DNA of 64,000 bases from Desulfobulbus sp. (GCA_003604995.1 QZJD01000025.1:1-64000), one strand, 5' to 3'. Positions 42,994 through 52,064 are shown, counted from the stretch's first letter. A program made the numbers and translations. The notes: generated from the sequence alone by a model not told the origin.

Positions 42994-45009
42994 CGGGCCC
43001 TTTTCCCTGCCGGAAACGAAGCCCGGCAGGATGGGTGCCGCGGCCGGCTGGACCACCGGCTTGCCGGTGACGCTGACGATCTTGCGCACCACCCGCCCGG
43101 AGAGGCGTTTGCCGATGGAACTGGGCGACTTGATCAGATAGTCGTCCATGTTGAGCTCCAGGCTGTTGTACCTGGCCCGGGCCGACGGCACCAGACTGAC
43201 CCGCGCCCGTACCCCGTTCTCGCCCAGTTCCAGGAATTGGATGATCGAGCGCTTGTGCTCGGGAAAGAGGCGGTATTCGCGATTGAGAATGAATTTCGGG
43301 GTGCGGAACCGCTTGACGTACGAGGTATTCTCCAGGCCGTTGCGGTAGATCAGATTAAACACCAGCTCGTTGTCCACCACCCCCGCCCAGATCAGGTCAT
43401 GGCCGATGAACACCTTGTCGGATACGTGCACCACCTTGTACAAACCGGAATTGAAGATGAGCAGGAGCCGGTCCAGTTCCGAGCAGTTCACCTCCAGGTC
43501 CTGCTTTTCATCCTCAGCCTTGATCTTGGTGCCCAGAAAGCCGCTTTCCCGGTGATAGCCGACCACCAGATTGGAAAGGGCCGCGGCCCGGACATCCACC
43601 GCGTCGAAACGCTCAATGGTGCTGCGCCGGGGGTACTGTTCGCCGTACCTGGCCAGGAGTCCATCAATATAGGTGATCGTAAAACCGATCATATCCCGCA
43701 GGCTCTTCTCGATTCCCCGGATCTCTTTTTCAATGGTGGCGATCTCCTTCTTCTGACGGTTGATGTCGAAGCGGGTGATCTTCTTGATCCTGATCTCCAG
43801 AAGCTTTTCAATGTCGTCCCTGGTCACCTGTCGCGGCAGCTCGTCGGCAAAGGTTTTCAGGGCCTCGTCGATCGTGGCGATGACCTTGGGATAACTGGTG
43901 ATCTCTTCGATCTGCTTGTAGAGACGTTCCTCGATAAAAATCCGTTCCAGCTTGCGGGCGTGCAGTTTTTCGCGCAGGCGACCCAGTTCGATGCGCAACT
44001 CCTTTTCCAGGTCCGTGACCAGGCGGTCGGTATTGCGGCGCAGGACCTCCTCCACGGTCATCTGGCAGGGCATATTCTCCCTGATCACCACCAGGCTGGG
44101 CGAGATGGAGAGTTCGCAGTCGGTGAAGGCATAGAGCGCGTCAATGGTCTCCTCGGCATAGACGCCGCGGGCCAGCTTGATCTCCACCTCCACCGTTTCG
44201 GCGGTATAATCGTTGATCGAGGCGATCCGCAGCTTGTCGGCTTTGGCCGCCTTTTCCACGGAGTCGATCAACGACTGGGTGGTGATGGAGTAGGGCAGTT
44301 CCCGGATGACAATGGTTTTGTCGTCCACCTTTTCGATCTTTGCCCGGCAGCGCAACCGGCCGTTGCCGTTCTGGTACTCGCTGACATCGATGATCCCGCC
44401 CCGCTGGAAATCAGGGTAGAGCTCAAACTCCTCGCCCCGCAGGTACTTGATCTGCGCCTGGAGCAGCTCGTTGAAATTGTGGGACATGATCTTGGTCGCC
44501 ATGCCCACGGCGATACCCTCGGCGCCCAAGAGGAGCATGAGCGGCAGTTTCGCCGGCAGGGTGACCGGCTCCAGCATCCGGCCGTCGTATGACTCGACGA
44601 ACTCGGTGAGGTCTTTGTTGAACAGGGTCTCGCGGGCGAGCGGGGTCAGCCGGCACTCGATGTAGCGGGCCGCCGAGGCCTGGTCGCCGGTGAAAATATT
44701 GCCGAAGTTGCCCTGCCGCTCGATGAGATATTCCTTGTTGGCCAGGTTGACCAGGGCCGCGAAGATGGACTGGTCGCCGTGCGGGTGCAGCTTCATGGTT
44801 TCGCCGACCACATTGGCCACCTTGTGGAAACGGCCGTCATCCATGTTGTGCAGGGTCTGCAGGATGCGCCGCTGCACCGGCTTCAGGCCGTCGTCCACGT
44901 CCGGGATCGCCCGGTCACGGATGACATACGAGGTATAGTCGAGGAAATTCTCGTCAAAGAGGCGCTGAAGTTTGCCCATTTCCGGGATATGCACGGGGAG
45001 ATCGCTCAT
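42976..45009 (-). CDS. parC: DNA topoisomerase IV subunit A
   Basis: A 677-residue type IIA topoisomerase A subunit: SYVIRDRAIPDVDDGLKPVQ, LHPHGDQSIFAALVNLA and the catalytic tyrosine in AARYIECRL (Tyr near 116). The quinolone-determining region is visible. The C-terminal domain is short and lacks the gyrase-type QRRGGKG box, which favours topoisomerase IV over gyrase. It overlaps the parE stop by 4 bases on the same strand, so the subunits are co-translated. It converges on and overlaps the PHP gene. Confidence 0.92.
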   Translation of the reverse strand: MSDLPVHIPEMGKLQRLFDENFLDYTSYVIRDRAIPDVDDGLKPVQRRILQTLHNMDDGRFHKVANVVGETMKLHPHGDQSIFAALVNLANKEYLIERQGNFGNIFTGDQASAARYIECRLTPLARETLFNKDLTEFVESYDGRMLEPVTLPAKLPLMLLLGAEGIAVGMATKIMSHNFNELLQAQIKYLRGEEFELYPDFQRGGIIDVSEYQNGNGRLRCRAKIEKVDDKTIVIRELPYSITTQSLIDSVEKAAKADKLRIASINDYTAETVEVEIKLARGVYAEETIDALYAFTDCELSISPSLVVIRENMPCQMTVEEVLRRNTDRLVTDLEKELRIELGRLREKLHARKLERIFIEERLYKQIEEITSYPKVIATIDEALKTFADELPRQVTRDDIEKLLEIRIKKITRFDINRQKKEIATIEKEIRGIEKSLRDMIGFTITYIDGLLARYGEQYPRRSTIERFDAVDVRAAALSNLVVGYHRESGFLGTKIKAEDEKQDLEVNCSELDRLLLIFNSGLYKVVHVSDKVFIGHDLIWAGVVDNELVFNLIYRNGLENTSYVKRFRTPKFILNREYRLFPEHKRSIIQFLELGENGVRARVSLVPSARARYNSLELNMDDYLIKSPSSIGKRLSGRVVRKIVSVTGKPVVQPAAAPILPGFVSGREKGPSEAGD

Positions 45010-46838
45010 TCCGGCCTCACCACCAGATGGTTCATGATATACTGCCGCCGCTCCGGCGTATTCTTGCCCATGTAGAAGGTCAGCACCCGGGAGGTTTCGC
45101 TGAGGGAATCGATCTGCACCTGCCGCAGCCGCATATCAGGTCCGATGAACTGTTTGAATTCCCGGGGCGAAATTTCGCCGAGCCCCTTGAAGCGGGTCAC
45201 CTCCACCTTTTTCTCTGAGGCCCCCCTCCCCTTCAGCCGGGAGATCGCCTGCTCCTTTTCCTTGTCGGAATAGCAGTAGACCGTCTCCTGGGTGTTGCGC
45301 ACCCGAAAGATCGGAGTCTCCAGGATGTAGACATAGCCCAGTTTGATCAGCGGCTCGAAATAGTGCAGGAAAAAGGTGAGGAGCAGGTTGCGGATATGCA
45401 GGCCATCCACATCGGCATCCGTGGCCATGATGATCCGGTCAAAGCGCAGGCTGCCCACCGATTCTTCGATGTCCAGGGCCTGCATCAGGCTGTACATCTC
45501 CTCGTTTTTGTAGAGTACATCCAAGCGCTGGCCGTAGACGTTCATCGGCTTGCCCTTGAGCGAAAAGACCGCCTGAGTCATGGGATCCCGGGAACTGACA
45601 ATGGACCCGGCCGCAGACTGGCCCTCGGTAATGAAAATCATGTTTTCCCGGCCCGGCTTGGAGGGATTGCCCCGGGAGGGATGATATTTACAGTCCTTGA
45701 GCTGGGGGATCTTGAGGGCGACTTTTTTCGCCTTGGCCTTGGCCTCACGGCGCACGGTCTGCAACTCGCGGCGGACCCGCTCGTTTCGCTGCACCTTGTC
45801 CAGGAGCAGCTCCGCGGTCTGCGGAAACTTGTAGAGGTGATCGGCCACCGCGTCCTTGACCGCGTTGACGATCCAGGAGCGCACTTCGGTATTGCCCAGT
45901 TTGTTCTTGGTCTGCGACTCGAATACCGGCTCCTGCACCTTCACTGCCAGGGTGCCGACGATGCCGTCGCGCACGTCCGTCCCCTCGAACTTCTTGTTGC
46001 TGAACTCATTGACCCCTTTCAGGATCCCTTCGCGGAAGGCGGACAGGTGGGTGCCGCCCTCGCTGGTGTAGGTGCCGTTGACAAAGGAGAAATAGGTGTC
46101 GCCGTAGTCGTCGGTGTGGGTGAAGGCGAACTCCAGTGCTTTGTCTTTGAAGTGGATCGGATCGTAGATCAGGTTGCCGTTCACCTCCACCGAGAGCAGG
46201 TCGAGCAGCCCGTTTTCCGAAAAGTAGCATTCGTTGTCGAAATAGAGCTTGAGGCCGGAGTTGAGATAGGCGTAGCGCCAGAGGCGTTTCCTGATATACT
46301 GGCGATCGAAGCGAAACTCCTCGAAGAGCTGAACGTCGGGCAGAAATTCGACCAGGGTGCCATCCTTTTCCCTGGTTTCTCCTTCTTCCTCACCCTGCAA
46401 TTCGCCGTAAGCGAACCACGCCTTTTTGAAACGGCCCTCGCGGAAGGCGCTCACCGTAAATTCCGAGGACAGGGCGTTGACCGCCTTGGTTCCCACGCCG
46501 TTCAGACCCACGGAGAACTGGAAAACCTCGGTGTTGTACTTGGCACCGGTGTTGATGGTGGACACGCATTCCACCACCTTGCCCAGGGGAATGCCTCGAC
46601 CGAAGTCCCGGACAGTGCATCGTCCCTGATCATCGATGGCGATGTCCACCCGCTTGCCCACCCCCATGATGAACTCGTCAACGCTGTTGTCGATGACCTC
46701 CTTGAGCAGGATATAAATCCCGTCGTCGGGATGCGACCCGTTGCCGAGCCTCCCGATATACATACCCGGACGCTTGCGGATATGCTCCAGGGAGCTCAGG
46801 GTCTTGATCTTTGATTCGTCGTACTGATGGAGAGCCAC
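45006..46838 (-). CDS. parE: DNA topoisomerase IV subunit B
   Basis: A 610-residue ATPase subunit: HIRKRPGMYIGRLGNGSHPD, EVIDNSVDEFIMG (ATP-binding Glu/Asn), DFGRGIPLGKVVECVSTINTG, GLNGVGTKAVNALS, and the TOPRIM motifs FITEGQSAAGSIVSSRDPMT and MATDADVDGLHIRNLLLTFF. It ends with RFKGLGEISPREFKQFIGPD. With ParC it separates linked chromosomes and relaxes supercoils. It is first in the two-gene operon; the 99-base gap upstream is shared with the divergent thiD gene. Confidence 0.93.
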   Translation of the reverse strand: MALHQYDESKIKTLSSLEHIRKRPGMYIGRLGNGSHPDDGIYILLKEVIDNSVDEFIMGVGKRVDIAIDDQGRCTVRDFGRGIPLGKVVECVSTINTGAKYNTEVFQFSVGLNGVGTKAVNALSSEFTVSAFREGRFKKAWFAYGELQGEEEGETREKDGTLVEFLPDVQLFEEFRFDRQYIRKRLWRYAYLNSGLKLYFDNECYFSENGLLDLLSVEVNGNLIYDPIHFKDKALEFAFTHTDDYGDTYFSFVNGTYTSEGGTHLSAFREGILKGVNEFSNKKFEGTDVRDGIVGTLAVKVQEPVFESQTKNKLGNTEVRSWIVNAVKDAVADHLYKFPQTAELLLDKVQRNERVRRELQTVRREAKAKAKKVALKIPQLKDCKYHPSRGNPSKPGRENMIFITEGQSAAGSIVSSRDPMTQAVFSLKGKPMNVYGQRLDVLYKNEEMYSLMQALDIEESVGSLRFDRIIMATDADVDGLHIRNLLLTFFLHYFEPLIKLGYVYILETPIFRVRNTQETVYCYSDKEKEQAISRLKGRGASEKKVEVTRFKGLGEISPREFKQFIGPDMRLRQVQIDSLSETSRVLTFYMGKNTPERRQYIMNHLVVRPE

Positions 46839-46877
46839 GGGAAAAAATTCACTGAATAATTTTTTATACGGTATATA

Positions 46878-46905
46878 TTGTGAACGAGCGGATAACGACT
46901 ATACT
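46878..46905 (+). promoter_or_regulatory. Candidate promoter for thiD
   Basis: TTGTGA (46878-46883) and TATACT (46900-46905) lie 16 bases apart in the divergent gap between parE and thiD, and the ATG of thiD follows 32 bases later. The AT-rich TATACGGTATATA stretch (46865-46877) may serve the opposite direction. Confidence 0.35.
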
Positions 46906-46937
46906 GAGTCCACCTGAACTTTACAAACCAAAAACCG

Positions 46938-47771
46938 ATGATCAAAACCGTTTTGACCATAGCCGGCTCCGACCCCACCGGCGGCGCAGGGATCCAGGCC
47001 GATCTAAAGACCATGACCGCCATCGGGGTCTACGGTGCGGCGGTGATCACCTGCGTCACCGTCCAGAACAGCCGCGGGGTAAGCAGGATCGAACCGCTGC
47101 ATCCGGAACTGGTCGCCGAACAGATCGAAGCGGTGCTGACCGATCACCGGGTGACCCACGTCAAAATAGGCATGATCGGCACGGCGGCCATTGCCAGGGC
47201 CATTGCCCGCAAGCTGCGGAATTTCAAAGGAGAGGTCATCTTCGATCCCGTCCTCCACTCCAGCACCGGCCACCCGCTTTTGCCGCCCGATGATCTGGAG
47301 AGCGTGCGCGCGGATCTCCTTGCCTTGACCACGGTGCTCACGCCCAACCTTCCTGAACTTGAGGTCTTGAGCGAAACCGCCGTCCAGGGCAACGGCGAGG
47401 TGCGTGCCGGTGTCGATGCGCTGATGCAAAAGTACAGCTCCCTGCGGGCCATCCTGGTCAAGGGCGGTCATGGCGACAGCACGGACTTGCTTACCGATTG
47501 CCTGTTCTTCGCGGATAACGGAAAGATCGAACGCGAGACGCTTTCCCATCCTTTCCTCCAGACATGCAATTCGCACGGGACAGGCTGCACGCTCGCCTCG
47601 GCATTCGCATCCTACCACGCCCTGGGCGGCGATTATTCATCGGCCTTTCTCCAGGCGGTCTTTTTCGTACAGGAGCTCCTCAAGGAAAGCGCATCCCTCA
47701 AGATCGTGACCAATCCCAAGGGGAAGGGGGGATTACTGCACCATCTCGCCTGCGCCGCGATGGCCGAATGA
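46938..47771 (+). CDS. thiD: Hydroxymethylpyrimidine/phosphomethylpyrimidine kinase
   Basis: A 277-residue ribokinase-fold enzyme phosphorylating HMP and HMP-P in thiamine synthesis. Motifs: TIAGSDPTGGAGIQADLKTM (7-26), GVYGAAVITCVTVQNSRGV, KIGMIGTAAIARAIA, TVLTPNLPELEVL, and the anion-hole sequence NSHGTGCTLASAFASYHALG. Length and motifs are normal. There are no other thiamine genes or TPP riboswitch in the neighbourhood that I can see. Confidence 0.94.
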   Translation: MIKTVLTIAGSDPTGGAGIQADLKTMTAIGVYGAAVITCVTVQNSRGVSRIEPLHPELVAEQIEAVLTDHRVTHVKIGMIGTAAIARAIARKLRNFKGEVIFDPVLHSSTGHPLLPPDDLESVRADLLALTTVLTPNLPELEVLSETAVQGNGEVRAGVDALMQKYSSLRAILVKGGHGDSTDLLTDCLFFADNGKIERETLSHPFLQTCNSHGTGCTLASAFASYHALGGDYSSAFLQAVFFVQELLKESASLKIVTNPKGKGGLLHHLACAAMAE

Positions 47772-47920
47772 CCGTTTTCGGCGACAGGCCGCTCTTTTTT
47801 CCCGAGCAGCTATTTTCATTTTCCAGCTTCAGGATATAATAAGAACAAGATTACGAACAGCCCACCCTTGAGAAGGATCGACCCTGATCAGGAAATGATG
47901 GGCCGGAAACGGAGCCAACC

Positions 47921-48310
47921 ATGAAAACATCCATCCTGTGCGGAGCCGCCGCGATTGCTTTCGGTATCTCTCTTTTCGTTGTGCAGCCGGTTTTCAGTCA
48001 GCACGACTGTCCCGGCAACTTTCAGCAGATCCCTAACTACCACCCCTCCATGGGTCACCCCTGCCAATATCTGGGTCTGAATTCCAGGCAGGGCACCTGC
48101 CGGCCCGGCGACGTCTATGAAACCCTCTGCGACGATGCCAGCGGCGGCAGGTACAAAATCTGCCAGGGGCCGAGATTATGCAATGCTCAGGTTGAGCGAG
48201 CAGGGGATTGCCGGCAGTGGGATTTTGTCAACAACCAGCCCTGCCCGCCGGGATATGTCAATGTGGACTGCCAGGGATACTGCGAGCCCGCCGCCTTTCC
48301 CGGCAGGTGA
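47921..48310 (+). CDS. Cysteine-rich exported protein
   Basis: A 129-residue protein with a signal peptide (MKTSILCGAAAIAFGISLFV, cleavage near VFSQ). The mature 100 residues hold ten cysteines at regular spacing, probably forming disulfides outside the cytoplasm, plus repeated aromatic and Pro-Gly elements (CPGNFQQIPNYHPSMGHPC, CPPGYVNVDCQGYC). I recognise no family. GGAG lies before the ATG. It stands as a single gene. In an anaerobe, so many cysteines without obvious CxxCH motifs suggest a disulfide-stabilised secreted protein. Confidence 0.65.
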   Translation: MKTSILCGAAAIAFGISLFVVQPVFSQHDCPGNFQQIPNYHPSMGHPCQYLGLNSRQGTCRPGDVYETLCDDASGGRYKICQGPRLCNAQVERAGDCRQWDFVNNQPCPPGYVNVDCQGYCEPAAFPGR

Positions 48311-48377
48311 TCCCCCCCAGCTGGTTTGTGATCCCCGGGGGCAAGCGGTTGAGCCGGGACCGGTCCGCCAGGCTTGT

Positions 48378-48404
48378 CGGTTCCGCACAAAAAATGCGGA
48401 ACCG
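48378..48404. repeat. Perfect 10-bp hairpin
   Basis: CGGTTCCGCA (48378-48387) pairs with TGCGGAACCG (48395-48404) across a CAAAAAA loop, in the gap between two convergent genes (the Cys-rich protein and the FKBP). There is no T-run on either side, so a simple terminator is not certain, although its location fits one. Confidence 0.5.
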
Positions 48405-48496
48405 CGACCGGCGGGCCATGCAATTTGTTGAAAGCTTAGCGGCGGATGCGCAGTGTCTTGACTTTCGAAAATTTCCTGTTTGAGGCGGGCCGGTTT

Positions 48497-48925
48497 TCAG
48501 GAAATATCAACCAGCTCAATGGCGAAATTCAGGTCTTTGCCGGCCAGGGGCGGGTTGGCATCCAGGACGACGTGTTCGTCGGTCACCTCGGTAACCGTAA
48601 CGATGAGGGGCATGTTGTTCGGCCCCTGCATCTGCAGCCGCTGGCCGATCTCGGGGCTGATTTCCGGCGGCACCTGGCCGCGTGGAATGTTGATGACCAG
48701 CTCCTCTCTTCGCGGACCATAGGCCTTGTCCACCGGGATGGTGACGTTTTTCTTTTCGCTCCTGGCCATGCCCATGACCGCCTCTTCAAAGCCCGGGATC
48801 ACCTGGCCGCCGCCGATGGTGAACGAAAGCGGGTCCCGGCCCTCCGATGAGTCGAAAACCGTGCCGTCCGCCAGGGTGCCTGTATAATGAATCGCAACCG
48901 TATCGCCGTTTTTTGCCTGTGTCAT
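48497..48925 (-). CDS. FKBP-type peptidyl-prolyl isomerase, SlyD-like
   Basis: The start is set at ATG 48925 (MTQAKNGDTVAIHYTGTLAD), preceded by GGAG, giving 142 residues. It is an FKBP domain with an inserted flap as in SlyD/FkpA-type short proteins: GTVFDSSEGRDPLSFTIGGG, VIPGFEEAVMGMARSEKKNV, then PPEISPEIGQRLQMQGPNNM and HVVLDANPPLAGKDLNFAIE. It assists folding by proline isomerisation in the cytoplasm. The His-rich metal tail of E. coli SlyD is missing. Confidence 0.92.
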   Translation of the reverse strand: MTQAKNGDTVAIHYTGTLADGTVFDSSEGRDPLSFTIGGGQVIPGFEEAVMGMARSEKKNVTIPVDKAYGPRREELVINIPRGQVPPEISPEIGQRLQMQGPNNMPLIVTVTEVTDEHVVLDANPPLAGKDLNFAIELVDIS

Positions 48926-49033
48926 GTCATTCTCCGGGGTGAGGTGATAATAGGTCCTGCCAAGGACAATGTCCGCGGAACATAGCACACAAGCGCCCCG
49001 GCCGCCAGCCTTCTTCAGTTTTTTTTGACCGTA

Positions 49034-49591
49034 TCAACTCGTTTCCGGCCGGGTTGTTGTGATAGCAGGAAGCAGGGGAATCAGCCCCCTGCAGACGGAC
49101 TCGATGTCCTGATCCGCGCAGTCATAGACAAGATCAGCATATTTCCGGTACAGGGGAAAACGCTCGGCGTAGAGTTGGGCAAAGGTCTGTTCCGGCCGCC
49201 TGACCAGCCCCCGGGTGGCGGCGGATCCCACCCGCGCCGCCAGGATGGCCAGCTCGACCTGGAGCAGGACGACCAGGCCGATGTTTCGCAGGTGAGCCAT
49301 GCCGGCTGCACTGTAGACAGTGCTGCCGCCGGTGGCAATGACATGTCCTCGAACGTCGAGCGCCAGCAGGATTTTTTCCTCGATCCGGCGAAAACCCGCC
49401 GGGCCCAGCCGGTCGAGGATTACCTGCAGGGGGCTGCCCTGAGCCTTGACGATCAGGTCATCGGTATCGACAAAGGCGAGATGGAGCATTTCGGCCAACC
49501 TGCGGCCCACCGCGCTTTTGCCCGATCCGGCCATGCCGATCAGGATGATGTTCGTTTTATCGCCGGCCATGGCCGGAGGAACCGCGCTCAT
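49034..49591 (-). CDS. aroK: Shikimate kinase
   Basis: A 185-residue kinase phosphorylating shikimate for aromatic amino acids. P-loop IGMAGSGKSAVGRRLA (18-33), FVDTDDLI with the shikimate/Mg Asp, and FRRIEEKIL are typical. The usual GGG motif reads TGGSTVYSAAGMAHL, and the LID region (RGLVRRPEQTFAQLYAERFP) is recognisable though divergent. Its first 4 bases overlap the end of the zinc-ribbon gene, making a translationally coupled minus-strand run cutA, zinc ribbon, aroK. Confidence 0.85.
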   Translation of the reverse strand: MSAVPPAMAGDKTNIILIGMAGSGKSAVGRRLAEMLHLAFVDTDDLIVKAQGSPLQVILDRLGPAGFRRIEEKILLALDVRGHVIATGGSTVYSAAGMAHLRNIGLVVLLQVELAILAARVGSAATRGLVRRPEQTFAQLYAERFPLYRKYADLVYDCADQDIESVCRGLIPLLPAITTTRPETS

Positions 49592-49797
49592 TCCATCAAG
49601 TGCACCCGCTCACAGTCGGGGCAGATCCAGGTCGGGCCGTTGCTGATCCCCCACCGGTTCTCGGCAAAACAGTCCGGGCAGATGGCAAAGCCGCAGGGGC
49701 AGCTCCAACAGAAGGGTTTCGGCTCTTTGCAGCAGTGGCAAACATATCCTTTTGCTTTTCGCCGTTGATAGCCGCTCTTTTTGGGCGAGTCGGTCAT
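49588..49797 (-). CDS. Small double zinc-ribbon protein
   Basis: A 69-residue protein with nine cysteines in paired sets: CHCC, CWSCPCG, CPDC and CPDC (YVCHCCKEPKPFCWSCPCGF, then TWICPDCERVHLME). Two treble-clef or ribbon zinc sites are likely. It has no signal peptide. It overlaps cutA upstream and aroK downstream by 4 bases each (ATGA), an unusually tight arrangement. Nucleic acid or protein binding is the usual role for such minimal ribbons, but the function is unknown. Confidence 0.75.
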   Translation of the reverse strand: MTDSPKKSGYQRRKAKGYVCHCCKEPKPFCWSCPCGFAICPDCFAENRWGISNGPTWICPDCERVHLME

Positions 49798-50126
49798 CGT
49801 TCCTCCTTGCCGGGACGCAGTTCCTGTTCGAGCCAGGCCAGATAGGACGCGGCGCCGGCCGCCACCTCGCTGGCCAGTATCTCAGGCACCTCGTAAGGAT
49901 GGAGCCTCCGGATCGCCTCTTCCAGTTCGCCGTAAAGGTCCGCCCTGCTCTTCATGGTGCAGCGGTACTCGTCGGCCTGTTCCACCCTGCCCTGCCAGCG
50001 GTACCAGCTCCGGCACTGGCTGATCTGTACGCAGGCGGCCAGGCGATCGGCCAGGACCGCCTGAGCGATGGTTTCTGCCGACGTTTGGCTGTCCGTGGTG
50101 GTGACGACCTGAATATATTTTTTCAT
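49794..50126 (-). CDS. cutA: CutA1-like divalent ion tolerance protein
   Basis: The start is set at ATG 50126 (MKKYIQVVTTTDSQTSAETI), giving 110 residues, the normal length. CutA1 motifs: LAACVQISQCRSWYRWQGRV, DEYRCTMKSRADLYGELEEA and RRLHPYEVPEILASEVAAGA. These small trimeric, PII-like proteins have been linked to copper tolerance, but their true function is unclear. It overlaps the zinc-ribbon gene by 4 bases. Confidence 0.88.
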   Translation of the reverse strand: MKKYIQVVTTTDSQTSAETIAQAVLADRLAACVQISQCRSWYRWQGRVEQADEYRCTMKSRADLYGELEEAIRRLHPYEVPEILASEVAAGAASYLAWLEQELRPGKEER

Positions 50127-50283
50127 TTCTTTTGCTGTCGGCGGTCGCATGAATAATTGGCCAGACTGATGAGCTTGTTTTCCTGGTTGGGGAAGAGTAT
50201 TATACCCACAAGGTAAGGCAATCATGATGAAATCGCAACCAATGAAAAACCCGCCCCCCCCTGCTGATTCAACCCTGGGGATC

Positions 50284-50315
50284 GACCGGCAATGCGAAAA
50301 GCACCGTTGCCGGTC
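50284..50315 (+). other. Hairpin upstream of coaX
   Basis: GACCGGCAA (50284-50292) pairs with TTGCCGGTC (50307-50315), and inside it TGC pairs with GCA around a GAAAA loop. It lies 41 bases before the coaX ATG. There is no T-run, so it is more likely a leader or binding-site structure than a terminator. The rest of the 230-base gap after cutA shows nothing else. Confidence 0.35.
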
Positions 50316-50356
50316 ATGATCCTACCGGAAAACGCAACCATGCCCAGAGATTTGCC

Positions 50357-51157
50357 ATGCTCCTAGCCATCGATGTCGGGAACTCCCATACGGTCAGCGG
50401 GGTATTCGACGGCGACAGACTTGTTGCCGAATGGCGCCTGAAATCCGACCGCGACCGGACCGGTGACGAGCTGGCCATTCGCTACCATTCCCTGTTTCAA
50501 ATCATGGGGATCGACCCGATGGCGATCACCGGCTTCATCGTCGCCAGCGTGGTGCCGACCCTGGAAACCGCCTGGCTGGCTTACGCAGACAGATACCTTG
50601 CCGGTCGCCTGCGGGCGGAACCCCTGGCGGTCAACCACACGACCCGCACCGGCATCAGCGTGGCCACCGACAACCCCTCCGAAGTGGGGGCCGATCGGAT
50701 CGTCAATTCCGTGGCGGCCTGGCAGCGCTTTGCCGCACCGCTGATCGTCATTGATTTCGGGACAGCCATCACCTTTGACTGCGTAAACGCGCACCGGGAA
50801 TATGTCGGCGGCGCCATCCTGCCCGGCCTGGGTATCTCCCTGGACGCCCTGGCAGCCAGAACCGCGAAACTGCCCCGGGTTGATATAGACCGCCCGCCCG
50901 CCTCCGCAATCGGCAGGAACACCGTGGATGCAATCCGGTCCGGACTTATGATCGGCACCGGCGGGATGGTTGACCGCATGACCGAGCGCCTGGCCGTCGA
51001 GCTGGCCGTTGATCCTGAATCGGTCCACCTGATCGGCACCGGCGGGATGGCCCATTTGATCGCCCCCTACAGCAACAGCCTTGCCGTTGTCGATCCGCAC
51101 CTGACCCTCAGGGGGCTGCGGATCATCTATGAGATGAACAGGGGCCATGCAGGGTAG
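50357..51157 (+). CDS. coaX: Type III pantothenate kinase
   Basis: A 266-residue kinase starting CoA synthesis. Motifs: LLAIDVGNSHTVSGVFDGDR (1-20), ADRIVNSVAAWQRF, VIDFGTAITFDCVNAHREYV, GGAILPGLGISLDALAARTA and GRNTVDAIRSGLMIGTGGMV. Type III enzymes are not inhibited by CoA and need a monovalent cation. It overlaps the start of the LD-carboxypeptidase gene, so the two are probably co-transcribed. Confidence 0.95.
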   Translation: MLLAIDVGNSHTVSGVFDGDRLVAEWRLKSDRDRTGDELAIRYHSLFQIMGIDPMAITGFIVASVVPTLETAWLAYADRYLAGRLRAEPLAVNHTTRTGISVATDNPSEVGADRIVNSVAAWQRFAAPLIVIDFGTAITFDCVNAHREYVGGAILPGLGISLDALAARTAKLPRVDIDRPPASAIGRNTVDAIRSGLMIGTGGMVDRMTERLAVELAVDPESVHLIGTGGMAHLIAPYSNSLAVVDPHLTLRGLRIIYEMNRGHAG

Positions 51158-52064
51158 TTCGCCCATCCTGCCGCCGCCTCTGCGCCGAGGCGATTGCATT
51201 GGCATTTTTTCGCCGGCCGGACCGGTGCGTGATGAGGGGCGCCTCGCAGCGGGTATCCGCCTGCTGCACGAACTCGGCTTCCGGACCAGGCTCCCGCAAG
51301 GAACAGGGGGAAATTGTGACTATCTGGCGGCGGACGACCAAAGCCGCGCCGCGGAACTCCACGCTCTGTGGGCGGATAACGATGTTCAGGGGCTGATGGC
51401 GGTCCGGGGCGGCTATGGCTGCCTGCGGATCCTTGACCACCTGGATTTTTCCCTGCTTCGCGCACGGCCCAAACTCCTGATCGGCTTCAGCGATCTCACC
51501 GTCCTGCTCAACGCGATCAGTGCCCGGACCGGACTGGTCACCGTTCACGGACCCATGGTCTCCACCCTCGCCGATTCTGATCGCGAATCGCTTCAGGCCT
51601 TGACCGCTCTTTTCGAGGGCCAACTGCACGAATATCCTTTGTCCGGGCAGGTTGAAGTGCTTCGCCGCGGCAAGGGCACCGGCGTCCTGCGCGGCGGCAA
51701 CCTCGCCACCCTGGCGCACCTGCTCGGAACACCATGGGAAATCGACTGGCACCGTGCCCTGCTCTTCCTCGAAGATACGGGCGAGCCAATGTATAAAATC
51801 GACCGGATGCTGACCCAGTTGCACCTTGCCGGTCGGCTGAATACTTTGGCGGGATTGGTCCTCGGCAGTTTTGACTGTGGAGAAGAGACAGGTACCGCAA
51901 GCCTGCAGGAGCAGGTCTGGGGCCGGGTGCTGGAACTCACCGCCGGGAGTGATTATCCCATCGTGGGCGGATTTCCGTTGGGACACCTGCGGATGAATCA
52001 CCCTCTGCCCATTGGCATCCCAGCCACCCTGGACTGCGAACGGGGCCGCCTGATCATGCCGTGA
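51147..52064 (+). CDS. ldcA: Muramoyltetrapeptide LD-carboxypeptidase (S66)
   Basis: A 305-residue cytoplasmic peptidase that removes the terminal D-Ala from murein tetrapeptides during recycling. Landmarks are GIFSPAGPVRDEGRLAAGI, MAVRGGYGCLRILDHLDFSL, LLIGFSDLTVLLNAISARTG, TVHGPMVSTLAD, the nucleophile region with GFSD, and LLFLEDTGEPMYKIDRMLTQ with Glu and PLGHLRMNHPLPIGIPATLD with His of the Ser-His-Glu triad. The start at 51147 lies 11 bases inside coaX. Confidence 0.92.
   Translation: MQGSSPILPPPLRRGDCIGIFSPAGPVRDEGRLAAGIRLLHELGFRTRLPQGTGGNCDYLAADDQSRAAELHALWADNDVQGLMAVRGGYGCLRILDHLDFSLLRARPKLLIGFSDLTVLLNAISARTGLVTVHGPMVSTLADSDRESLQALTALFEGQLHEYPLSGQVEVLRRGKGTGVLRGGNLATLAHLLGTPWEIDWHRALLFLEDTGEPMYKIDRMLTQLHLAGRLNTLAGLVLGSFDCGEETGTASLQEQVWGRVLELTAGSDYPIVGGFPLGHLRMNHPLPIGIPATLDCERGRLIMP

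Noticed and set aside
43237-46814. Long plus-strand open frames opposite parC and parE
   Set aside because: Both topoisomerase genes are intact on the minus strand; the opposite frames show no domain.
46886-46896. GAGCGGATAAC, an 11-base match to part of the E. coli lac operator
   Set aside because: The other half of the operator is absent and no LacI-type regulator or sugar gene is near; an 11-base match is expected by chance at this scale.
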